Both the position numbers and the translations under genes were made by a program. Below, in pieces: positions 27,485 to 35,472 of a DNA stretch of 64,000 nt (the stretch's first letter is position 1; each line of letters starts with the position of its first letter). Source of the stretch: Chthoniobacter flavus Ellin428 (lineage in GTDB: Bacteria; Verrucomicrobiota; Verrucomicrobiia; Chthoniobacterales; Chthoniobacteraceae); contig NZ_ABVL01000005.1 in assembly GCF_000173075.1 (NCBI RefSeq), positions 62,001 to 126,000 on the forward strand, in the 5' to 3' direction. The notes under the pieces were generated by a model that was given only the letters and a program-made list of their open reading frames with translations, was not told the DNA's origin and did no database searches.

Positions 27485-29402
27485 CTAGTTATTGCTATCC
27501 GGCACGATCTTCTTCACCAGCCGGTCGACGCCTTCGCCGGCGAAATCGCTGGCGGGGTAGATCTTCCGGGCCTTGAGGTAATAAGCGAGGCTGGAGCCGA
27601 CTTGGTCGCGCTTTTCCATGTCCTGCGCGTCCTGCAAGGTCCGCACGAAATCGGCCGCGTGCGGGGTGAGGTCTGCGCGGGTCTTGCTCAGCTTCGTGTC
27701 GTCGGGGAATTGCTGGGCGATCTTCTCCACACTCTCCCAGGCGCCCGGGTAATTGTTCTGCCGCACCATTTCATCCGCCCGCATGAGCGCGACTTCGATG
27801 GTCTGGACGTTGTCGAGCACCTCTTTCAACTTGGCCGCTTTGTCCGGATAGAAGGCGAGGGCGCCGATGAAGCGGGCGCGGTCGTCGAAGATCTGCCGGT
27901 AATTCTTCTGGCTGAGGAGCTGTTCGAAATCGATGACCGCCTTTTGCTGGATGTCGCCCGTTTGGAAGATCTTCTTCGAAAGCTCGGCCAGCGCGGGATT
28001 GCGCGGCCAGAGTTCCGTGGCAGCGGTGAGCTCGGCTTCGAGCGTCGCGTTGTCGCCCTTGAGCGCCGCGTTGCGCGCCTTGGCCAGGTGCATGTCGGAG
28101 ATCTGCTTGGAGGTATCGATCGCCGCCATCGGCTTCGAGGAATCGAAATCCTTGGCGATGACGCCTAGATCCTTCACGAGCGACTCGGCGAGCGTGTAAT
28201 CCTTTACGTCGATCGCGGAGACAAGCTGGTTTGTCTTATGCGCGAACTCCAGCGCCTTGCGCTTCTTCTCGCGCGGCAGGGTACGAATCTCGGGCACGAA
28301 CTCACCGACGGTGAACGCCTCGCCGAGGCGCTTGGTGGCGCTTTCGAGTTCCTGTTTCTCGAGCAGGAAGTTGTAGGCCTGCACCCCTTCGCGCACGTCG
28401 CGCAGGGCTTCATTGGCCATGGAATCGATCGTGCCCACGGTAGGCGGCAGCCCGGAGCTCTTCTCGAAGAGATCCTTGGTGTCCTTGCCCACGTTCAGCT
28501 TGGTGTCGCCATCGGTAAAGACCGCACGGTAGAAGCGTGTGGCGATGAGCACGTGCTGGAAACGCCGCTGGAGGAAGAACTGGAGGATGAGCGCCTGAAA
28601 CTCGACCTTGGCCTGGATCGAGTTGAGCTCGCGCTTCACCGAGTTGGCCTTCTTTACGGCCTCGATCTCCGCGATGCGCTTGGTGTGCTCCACCTGGATC
28701 ATGTTGTCCCTCGTAACTCTGGTTGCTGGACGGGCTTTTGCCGCCGCCCTTTTGCTTCGAGCTGCTTCCCGTTGAGGACGCTTCGCGCGAGCCATCCATG
28801 ACGCTGGCGTGCTGCGCGTTCCAGTATTCCTGTTTGAGTTCCGAATCGAGCGCGTCATTGGCGGAGGCGAGACGGTTCTGCGCGTTCTGCGCGCGCCAGG
28901 CGCTGTAGACGGCGTCGGCAATCGAATCGCACAGGCGGGCATCGATATCGAAGCTCGAGCCGCGCGGCAGCAGACGGAACGCAGCGTCGATGTTTTGCGT
29001 CGTGGCGTTGCCCGGTGCGAGGAGGGTCAACAGGTTATTGATGACGGTCTGGTACTGCCGGTCCACCGCGGTGGTCTCCTCGGGCGCGTTCAGATACTTC
29101 TCAAACCGGGCCTGGAAGAGGCGATTGTTATTCACGTTCCAGTTCTTGCCGTCCCAGGTCATGATTTCCGTGCCGGGATCGAAGGAGGGAACATCCTTGC
29201 CCAAGAAGCTGCCTTTCTGGCCGCCGCCGGCGCCGTTCTGAGCGGCAGGCTGGGCCGCGGGAGCAGTGGCTGTGGCGCCGCCACCGGCTGCCGGAGCAGG
29301 ACCGCCGGGGGCGTCCGGGACCTGGGCAATGGAGGTGCTGGCGAGCAGGAGGGAAGCGCCCCAAGACATAAGGCGCAGGCTTTCCGGGGAGAACGTTCTC
29401 AT
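27485..29402 (-). pseudogene. Frameshifted coiled-coil secreted protein (two frames of one gene)
   Basis: The first part reads from ATG 29402 (signal peptide LMSWGASLLLASTSIAQ, Ala/Gly-rich stretch, then a helical domain) to about 28720. The second part continues in another frame from about 28715 to the stop at 27485, helical with TPR-like content (NFLLEKQELESATKRLGEAF, ADEMVRQNNYPGAWESVEKI). Removing one base near the CAAAAGGGCGGCGGCAAAAG stretch (about 28733-28752) would join the two into about 638 residues. It could be a true lesion, a homopolymer sequencing error or, less likely, programmed frameshifting. If the second part is separate, ATG 28702 (MIQVEHTKRI) could start it. Family unknown. 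Confidence 0.65.
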
Positions 29403-29407
29403 AGAGG

Positions 29408-29800
29408 TCAGGACTTCTTTACATCCTCGGCGGACAAAATTCCATGATCTTCCACCTTGATCAGGAAGAAAAACCGCTGCCCTTTTTCAATGTTCACACT
29501 GTTAAATTTCGGGGGGACGAGGATGGGCAATACTTCGCCATTCGCCTCCACGGAAAACAAACGACCGATCGTGGGGGACCACTGGAGCGATTGTCCAATG
29601 ACGGCATCCAGTTTGTAGCTGTTGCCGCGCAGGCTATTGGAATTTTGCAGGTAGTCCTGCACCGGCAACGGAGATATGCCGCGAAACGGATCGCTCGCCC
29701 GGCCGAAGAGAAAATAGCCGCCACCCAGGGCCGCGAGGACGAGGATGACAGCGATCAACATCCATGCGGGATGAGCGGAAGAACTAGCGCGACGTGCCAT
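29408..29800 (-). CDS. Single-pass membrane protein of unknown function
   Basis: 130 residues. One N-terminal helix (WMLIAVILVLAALGGGYFLF) follows a short basic tail (MARRASSSAHP). A small periplasmic beta-rich domain follows (YKLDAVIGQSLQWSPTIGRL, FSVEANGEVLPILVPPKF). It ends 5 bp before the frameshifted coiled-coil gene, so they are probably co-transcribed and may function together. No family is recognised. Confidence 0.65.
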   Translation of the reverse strand: MARRASSSAHPAWMLIAVILVLAALGGGYFLFGRASDPFRGISPLPVQDYLQNSNSLRGNSYKLDAVIGQSLQWSPTIGRLFSVEANGEVLPILVPPKFNSVNIEKGQRFFFLIKVEDHGILSAEDVKKS

Positions 29801-29818
29801 GGGAGGGAAAAATCGGAA

Positions 29819-29849
29819 TGACGAAAGACGAGTGATGAATGACGAATGG
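29819..29849. repeat. Heptamer tandem run without a clear partner arm
   Basis: Four 7-nt units in tandem: TGACGAA, AGACGAG, TGATGAA, TGACGAA. They resemble one arm of the heptamer-armed palindromes elsewhere in the window. No inverted counterpart was found within about 100 bp. It lies between lepB and the small membrane protein. Confidence 0.55.
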
Positions 29850-29940
29850 GATATTCGTTTCCGGGAACTTGGAGCTGGGCCGTTGGGCTGTCATTTCTCT
29901 TTACACGAGCCTTACAAAACGGGCGCTGCGGGCGCGACCG

Positions 29941-31149
29941 TCATTTGATGAAACCCCAGTGCGGACCGAAGGGCCAGTAGACGAAGAGACCGCGGCCCAT
30001 GATGTTGCGCTGCGGCACGGGACCCCAGTCGCGGCTGTCGGAGCTGTGGTAGCTATTATCGCCCATGGCGAAGTAGTGCTTCGGCGGGATGGTGAAAGTC
30101 TTGTCGGAGGCGGTGAGGATATTCGCCAGGAAGCCGGAGGTGCCGAAGCTGTAGCCTTCGTATCCGTCCTTGGCCGCCATGACGCGCGCAAAGGGAGCGC
30201 CCTCGGCGAGTTGGCCATTGACGTAGAGCCGGGGCGAATCGATCCGCAGCGTATCGCCGGGGCGGCCGACGAGACGCTTGATGTAGAATTGCGACGGCAC
30301 GTTCATGTCGACTTTCCAGTGCCACTGATCGGCGAAGCTCGCAAGTTCCGGCCAGTCGAATTGCGTGGGATCATTCGGCTCGAAGCTGCCGGAGTGCCGG
30401 CGATCGATGGTGGGCAGGCGCTCGGTATTGAAGACGAAGACGTCGCCGCGCCGGGGCAGGCGGAATTCGTAGGACATCTTGTCCACGAAGACGTGGTCGC
30501 CGGTGTCGATGTAGCCACGGGCGATGTGGTCACCCCGATGATAGGTCTCCACGGAATTCAGCCCCCAGGTTTCGACCGCCGTGCGCATCGGGCCGTGAAT
30601 CCAATAGGTGTGTCCCTGGCTCGTTTCCACCTTGGTGTAGGTGAAGAAAAAGGCCCAGTTCACTTCCTCGACGCTGGCGATGGATTCGTCGTCCTGCGCC
30701 ACCACGTTGACCCAGGAACGGCCGTGAATCAGCGAATCCCAGAGGCGGATGGCGGCGTTCGGCGGATCTTCCGGAGTCTTGTGGCCGAGGATGCCATTCA
30801 GCGTGGGCTGCATGGAGCCGGTCGGAATCGTGAACGGCTGAATGAAGAAGGTGCGCACGGCCAGGGCCACGACGATGGCAACCAGGAAGACCTCGCAGTT
30901 TTCCCGCCAGGCGGCGTCTTCCACTTTGGGAAGCATGCTGGTGCAGAGAGCGTTGAGGGCCTGTGCGGCCGATTCGACTTTCTGGGCGTCGCGCTCCTTG
31001 CAGCCTTCCTCGAGATGCTCAATTTCGCGCTCGAAATCCGTGACAGTGACTTCGCTCCAAAGGTCGCGTTTGTAGTCGAGAATCTTCCGTGCGTCCTTGG
31101 CGAACTGACGCCCTTGTTGGACGAATTTAGGAAGGAAAAATGAAAACAT
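29941..31149 (-). CDS. lepB: Signal peptidase I
   Basis: 402 residues, longer than most LepB proteins because of an N-terminal helical extension of about 85 residues and insertions in the catalytic domain. The catalytic Ser is S112 (TIPTGSMQPTL) after the membrane helix, and the general base is K291 (YIKRLVGRPGDTL). The C-terminal box is FAMGDNSYHSSDSRDWG. It removes signal peptides from exported pre-proteins, of which this window encodes many. The gene is monocistronic on the minus strand, starting 75 bp from the small lipoprotein gene. Confidence 0.95.
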   Translation of the reverse strand: MFSFFLPKFVQQGRQFAKDARKILDYKRDLWSEVTVTDFEREIEHLEEGCKERDAQKVESAAQALNALCTSMLPKVEDAAWRENCEVFLVAIVVALAVRTFFIQPFTIPTGSMQPTLNGILGHKTPEDPPNAAIRLWDSLIHGRSWVNVVAQDDESIASVEEVNWAFFFTYTKVETSQGHTYWIHGPMRTAVETWGLNSVETYHRGDHIARGYIDTGDHVFVDKMSYEFRLPRRGDVFVFNTERLPTIDRRHSGSFEPNDPTQFDWPELASFADQWHWKVDMNVPSQFYIKRLVGRPGDTLRIDSPRLYVNGQLAEGAPFARVMAAKDGYEGYSFGTSGFLANILTASDKTFTIPPKHYFAMGDNSYHSSDSRDWGPVPQRNIMGRGLFVYWPFGPHWGFIK

Positions 31150-31224
31150 GGCTAGGGACGCGGAGTCGGGAGTCCAATCCGAAATCCCCCGTAAAGAAAG
31201 AGAAATTTTGCCGACGAACGGCGA

Positions 31225-31398
31225 TTACCGCTCATCGATCGGATCCGCCGGAACCTTGGTCGGTTCGCCACCGTAGATGCGCTTATTCGCATCCGTTTCT
31301 GGCTTCATCCAGCCATTATAATAGAAATTGCGGTCTTCTTCGCTGGTATCGCAGCCGACAAGGAAAACGGCGATCAGCAGAAGGGGGAGGTATTTCAT
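31225..31398 (-). CDS. Small lipoprotein
   Basis: 57 residues. The signal (MKYLPLLLIAVFLVGC) has a good lipobox, and the mature part is short and acidic to polar (DTSEEDRNFYYNGWMKPETD). The start was set at this ATG because the open frame upstream runs into the hexamer palindrome and encodes a low-complexity NLNLN-type sequence. Function unknown. It lies upstream of lepB on the same strand. Confidence 0.7.
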   Translation of the reverse strand: MKYLPLLLIAVFLVGCDTSEEDRNFYYNGWMKPETDANKRIYGGEPTKVPADPIDER

Positions 31399-31512
31399 GG
31401 TCGGGGACTGTAGGCGGTTTTTTGAGATCGGAAACCACTTCTTGCGAATTCTACCGGTTGGCTCTGTGCGCTGTAGTGGCGGCACTGCGCTGCCGCGGTG
31501 GGAAGGCTTCTC

Positions 31513-31602
31513 ATTCTTAATCTTAATCTTGATCTTAATCGTAATCCCGCGGCTGCGGCGCACTCGGGGATTAAGATTAAGATTACGAGTAAGATTAAGA
31601 AC
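31513..31602. repeat. Hexamer-armed palindrome, copy A3
   Basis: Left arm 31513-31547 (CTTAAT, CTTAAT, CTTGAT, CTTAAT, CGTAAT) and right arm about 31566-31602 (GATTAA, GATTAA, GATTAC, GAGTAA, GATTAA, GAA) pair around a GC-rich loop. It lies between divergent genes, unlike copies A1 and A2, which follow gene ends. Confidence 0.85.
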
Positions 31603-31668
31603 CAGGAGCGACGCTGCGCTTGCCTCCACCGGGCCGCTCGTCGCAAAGTCGGCGCTCCTTACCTCATC

Positions 31669-32460
31669 ATGAAATCACTCCCCCTTCACGCCCTCGTCGC
31701 CGCCTCGCTCGTGCTTACGCCCGCCCTCTGGGCGCAGGATAAGCCAGCCGCCGCTCCCACCGCAACTCCCCTAGCCACGCCCTTCCCGCTGCCCAAGCAG
31801 GAGCCCGACGTCGCCGCGGAGAAATACAGCGCCAAGACTGGCCAGCCAGATGCCGGCTTCCTCGCCGCGCATGAGAAATATGTAAAGATCGCCAAGGAGG
31901 GCAAAGGGAAGCTTCTGTTCCTCGGCGACTCCATCACGGCCGGGTGGGCGGGCCGCGGCAAGGAAGTGTGGGCCAAATCCTTTTCGCAATGGGATCCGGT
32001 CAACTTCGGCATCGGCGGCGACCGCACGCAGCACGTGCTGTGGCGCATCGAAAACGGTGAGCTCGCCGACAGCTTCAAACCGAAGGTCTGTGTGCTGATG
32101 ATCGGCACGAACAACGTGGGTGGGGATTCCGCTGAGGCCATTGCCAAGGGTGTGACGAAGATCGTCGACACCATCCGCACCAAGACCCCCGACACGAAGA
32201 TCCTCCTCCTTGCTGTTTTCCCGCGCGGGGAAAAGGCCAGCCCCAATCCCGCCCGCCAGAAGCTCGCGGAAGTGAACAAGATCATTTCCAAGCTGAACGA
32301 CGACAAACACGTCTTCTATATGGACATCGGCGAGAAATTCCTCCAACCCGACGGCACCTTGCCCAAGGACATCATGCCCGACTCCCTGCACCCGAACGAC
32401 AAGGGCTACCAGATCTGGGCTGACGCGATTACGCCGAAGCTGACCGAACTGATGAAGTAA
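31669..32460 (+). CDS. Secreted SGNH/GDSL hydrolase
   Basis: 263 residues with a signal peptide (LPLHALVAASLVLTPALWAQ). SGNH block I is LFLGDSITAGWAG (nucleophile Ser), block II is the Gly in NFGIGGDRTQHVLWR, block III is MIGTNNVGG, and block V is DSLHPNDKGYQIW (catalytic Asp and His). It resembles the platelet-activating-factor acetylhydrolase-like esterases. In this setting it is probably a carbohydrate esterase. A Pro/Ala/Thr-rich linker (about 22-45) separates the signal from the domain. The gene is followed by a terminator. Confidence 0.9.
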   Translation: MKSLPLHALVAASLVLTPALWAQDKPAAAPTATPLATPFPLPKQEPDVAAEKYSAKTGQPDAGFLAAHEKYVKIAKEGKGKLLFLGDSITAGWAGRGKEVWAKSFSQWDPVNFGIGGDRTQHVLWRIENGELADSFKPKVCVLMIGTNNVGGDSAEAIAKGVTKIVDTIRTKTPDTKILLLAVFPRGEKASPNPARQKLAEVNKIISKLNDDKHVFYMDIGEKFLQPDGTLPKDIMPDSLHPNDKGYQIWADAITPKLTELMK

Positions 32461-32475
32461 CCGGTCCCAGATTTC

Positions 32476-32518
32476 AGCGCTCTGCCAGGCTCTCAAGCTT
32501 GGCAGAGCGCTTTCTTTG
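32476..32518 (+). terminator. Intrinsic terminator after the SGNH hydrolase
   Basis: Arms AGCGCTCTGCCA (32476-32487) and TGGCAGAGCGCT (32500-32511) enclose a 12-nt loop and are followed by TTCTTTG. The hairpin begins 16 bp after the stop codon. Confidence 0.9.
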
Positions 32519-32579
32519 TACGCAGGCTGGCAAAAGAACCGGTTTGCATTCGAGCGGCGTTCCCGCTTTGGAAGACGCC

Positions 32580-34733
32580 ATGAATCGCACTTTTCTCCCC
32601 AGTGTTCTGGTGGCGTCGCTTTGTTCCGTGGGCGTGTGGATGCCGTCCGCGAGTTTCGCTGCCAGTCCGGGTGATGCTTCGGCGAATGTCGATTGGCCGG
32701 TCTATCTCGGCGGCAAATCGCGCAGCCTTTACTCGCCGCTCCAGCAGATCAACCGCGATAACGTCTCGCAGCTTCAGGTCGCGTGGACTTACGACACCGG
32801 CGACAAGGGCGAGTATCAGTCGAACAATCTCATCGTTGGCGGCGTCCTCTACACCGCTACGCCGACGCGCAAGGTGGTCGCCCTCGACGCGGCCACGGGG
32901 AAGGAGCTGTGGAAGTGGGATCCGGTCTCGGAACGGCCGGGCGGGAATCGCAGCCGCGAGCGTGGGCTCGTCTTCTGGCAAAACGAGAGCGGTGGCGAGG
33001 GTCGCATCTTCACCGGCGTGGGCAATTACCTCTACGCGCTCGACACGAAGACCGGCCAGCCGATCCGCAACTTCGGGCAGAATGGCTCGATCCATCTCGG
33101 CACCGGACTCGACGTGGAAGGCTTGCCCGCCGTGGGACTCAACACGCCGGGTGTGACTTACAAAGACATGCTCATCATCGGCGGCTTTGGTGGGCCGGGC
33201 GCGATGCGCGCGTTCGATGTCCACACCGGCGAACGTCGCTGGATCTTCCATCTCATCCCGCGTCCGGGTGACGTCGGGTACGACACCTGGCCCCCCGAGG
33301 CTTACAAGACCGCGACCGGCCTCATGCCGTGGTGCGGGCAATCGCTCGATGAGCAGCGCGGCATCCTCTATGTCGCGACGAAGACCGCGGAGCCCGACTT
33401 CTACGGCGGCGAACGGCACGGCGACAATCTCTTCGCCAACTGCCTCGTGGCGCTCGACGCCAACACCGGCAAACGCCTGTGGCATTTCCAGATCGTCCAC
33501 CACGATCTGCTCGATCGCGACCTGCCGTGCCCGCCGGTGCTCATCACCGTGATGCACGACGGCAAGAAGGTCGACGCCGTGGCCCAGGGCACCAAGCAGG
33601 GGCTGCTCTTCGTCTTCGATCGTGTGACCGGCCACCCGCTCTGGCCGATCGAGGAGAAGCCGGGCCCCCAATCCGAATTGCGCGGCGAGCAAGCCTCGCC
33701 CACGCAGCCTTTCCCCACGAAGCCCGTGCCGCTCACGCGCGAGTTCTACAAGCTCGAGGATATCTCGACTATTTCGCCCGACGCCACGCTGGCGACGGTG
33801 AACAAGGTGCAGAGTTCGCCGAATGTCGGCCCGTTCCCCGCGCCGAGTATCAAGGAATTGATCATGTTCCCCGGCTTCGATGGTGGCATGGAATGGGGCG
33901 GCGGCGCCGCGGACCCCAATGGCATCTACTATGTGAACGTGAATGAGATGCCGTGGATCATGCAAATGGTCGAAACGCGCAATCCCGACGGCACGCCGAT
34001 CGCCCACGGCAAGCGCGAGTACATGCTCAATTGCGCGGCCTGCCACGGCCTCGACTTCACCGGGAATCCGCAAAGCGGTTTCCCTACGCTCGTCGATATC
34101 GCCAAGCGCAAGACGCGCGACCAGATGGTGCTCGTCACCAAGCAAGGCGCCGGGCGCATGCCGGCCTTCGATCGCTTGAGTGAAGGCGATCGCAACGCGA
34201 TTCTCGATTACATCCTTGGCGTCACGCCGCCACCCGCCACCAGCGGCCGGGCTGATGAAGCGCCCGCGCCCGCGGCCAAGGGACGCAAGGAGCCGCCATA
34301 CGCCTTTGCCGGGTTTCACCGCTTTTTGGACAAAGAAGGTTACCCGGCGATCAAGCCGCCGTGGGGCACATTGAACGCGGTCGACCTCAACACCGGCGAA
34401 ATCAAATGGAAGGTGCCGCTCGGCGAATACAAGGCATTGACCCAGCGCGGCCTCCCGCCGACCGGCACGGAAAATTACGGCGGCCCGGTCGTCACCGCAG
34501 GCGGACTCCTTTTCATCGGCGCCACGGCCGATGAAACGTTCCGCGCTTTCGACAAGGACACCGGCAAGATCCTCTGGCAAGCGGCGCTCCCCTTTGGTGG
34601 CGACGCGACGCCGAGCACTTACACGGTGAAGGGCCGGCAGTATGTCGTCATTTCCGCGGGCGGAGCGAAATCCGGCCGCCCCGCCGGCGGCAGCATTGTC
34701 GCCTTCGCCCTGCCGGAAGCGGCGGCGAAATAG
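32580..34733 (+). CDS. PQQ-dependent dehydrogenase with inserted cytochrome c domain
   Basis: 717 residues with a signal peptide (LPSVLVASLCSVGVWMPSASF). The PQQ propeller begins with DWPVYLGGKSRSLYSPLQQI and has several tryptophan-docking blades (ALDAATGKELWKWDP, ALDANTGKRLWHFQI). A haem c domain with CAACH near residue 485 interrupts it, and the last blades follow (AVDLNTGEIKWKVPLGEYK, FDKDTGKILWQAALP). This is the quinoprotein glucose-dehydrogenase-like layout. It oxidises sugars or alcohols in the periplasm and passes electrons to haem. The start MNRTFLPS was chosen by the signal peptide. Confidence 0.93.
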   Translation: MNRTFLPSVLVASLCSVGVWMPSASFAASPGDASANVDWPVYLGGKSRSLYSPLQQINRDNVSQLQVAWTYDTGDKGEYQSNNLIVGGVLYTATPTRKVVALDAATGKELWKWDPVSERPGGNRSRERGLVFWQNESGGEGRIFTGVGNYLYALDTKTGQPIRNFGQNGSIHLGTGLDVEGLPAVGLNTPGVTYKDMLIIGGFGGPGAMRAFDVHTGERRWIFHLIPRPGDVGYDTWPPEAYKTATGLMPWCGQSLDEQRGILYVATKTAEPDFYGGERHGDNLFANCLVALDANTGKRLWHFQIVHHDLLDRDLPCPPVLITVMHDGKKVDAVAQGTKQGLLFVFDRVTGHPLWPIEEKPGPQSELRGEQASPTQPFPTKPVPLTREFYKLEDISTISPDATLATVNKVQSSPNVGPFPAPSIKELIMFPGFDGGMEWGGGAADPNGIYYVNVNEMPWIMQMVETRNPDGTPIAHGKREYMLNCAACHGLDFTGNPQSGFPTLVDIAKRKTRDQMVLVTKQGAGRMPAFDRLSEGDRNAILDYILGVTPPPATSGRADEAPAPAAKGRKEPPYAFAGFHRFLDKEGYPAIKPPWGTLNAVDLNTGEIKWKVPLGEYKALTQRGLPPTGTENYGGPVVTAGGLLFIGATADETFRAFDKDTGKILWQAALPFGGDATPSTYTVKGRQYVVISAGGAKSGRPAGGSIVAFALPEAAAK

Positions 34734-34734
34734 G

Positions 34735-34890
34735 CCCTCTGGCCGGCGCATCGCGGCGCGCCACGGAGGGACACGCTCCTGCGTGTTCCCCATTTGGGGG
34801 CTGGGAACGGGGAAGTAGGAACGCGCAGGAGCGCATCCCTCCGTGGTGCGTCCCCTCCTAGCCGGCGCCGCTCCAGCGCCGAAAATCACC
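34735..34890. repeat. GC-rich inverted repeat after the PQQ dehydrogenase
   Basis: Arms 34761-34783 (starting CCACGGAGGGACACGC) and 34824-34846 (ending ATCCCTCCGTGG) are complementary with about two mismatches. An inner stem pairs GTTCCCC with GGGGAA-type sequence. It starts about 25 bp past the stop and can act as a terminator for the dehydrogenase transcript. Confidence 0.7.
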
Positions 34891-34938
34891 CGGTCGGCGG
34901 ATTCTTTACTCCCCGGCGAATCGTGTTAGTCTTCCGCC

Positions 34939-35388
34939 ATGCGTGAGACGACTCTACTCGCGATTGTGGCGGCAGCGGCGTTGTTAGGCATGGGGCTGGG
35001 ATATGTGCTGATGCCGAAGAGACCGGCGCCGATTGCGCAGGCGACTGTGCTCGTGACTCCGGATGTTCCCGCACAGACGTTGACGAAAGTGAATCCCGAC
35101 GCCGGAAAAGACATCCCCGAGGCCGGACAGCCCGATCCCGCCTCAACGCCCGAAGCCATTCACGCCTGGCGCCGGCAGGACAAGGACGCCATTAAGCAGC
35201 GAATCTCCGCGCTCTCCAATGCCGACGCGGAGCAATTGTGCTTTACCCTCCAACTGATCCCGCGCGACGAAGTCTTCGACAAAATCAACGTCAAGGGCCG
35301 GCTGAACCGTCACATCGACGACATGCGTATGGATGCGGAATTCGGCGACATCGACACGGCCTTCCGCGACCTCCGCCGGGATCGGTAG
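34939..35388 (+). CDS. Single-pass membrane protein of unknown function
   Basis: 149 residues: an N-terminal helix (LLAIVAAAALLGMGLGYVLM), a Pro/Ala-rich linker, and a helical C-terminal domain with AWRRQDKDAIKQRISALSNA and a charged end (DIDTAFRDLRRDR). No family is recognised. It lies 85 bp upstream of the beta-helix gene on the same strand; co-transcription is possible. Confidence 0.6.
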   Translation: MRETTLLAIVAAAALLGMGLGYVLMPKRPAPIAQATVLVTPDVPAQTLTKVNPDAGKDIPEAGQPDPASTPEAIHAWRRQDKDAIKQRISALSNADAEQLCFTLQLIPRDEVFDKINVKGRLNRHIDDMRMDAEFGDIDTAFRDLRRDR

Positions 35389-35472
35389 AGCGCGGTTACG
35401 AATTCCGGAGGGAAATGGGACGGACGGAAAACAGGCCAAGGAAACCGTGGGGCGGCGATCTTCACTGCACCT

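Noticed and set aside
31498..31629. Open frames on both strands through the hexamer palindrome, giving NLNLDLN or IKIKI peptides
   Set aside because: These peptides come from the 6-nt repeats themselves. The real genes start later with good signal peptides at 31669 (plus) and 31398 (minus).
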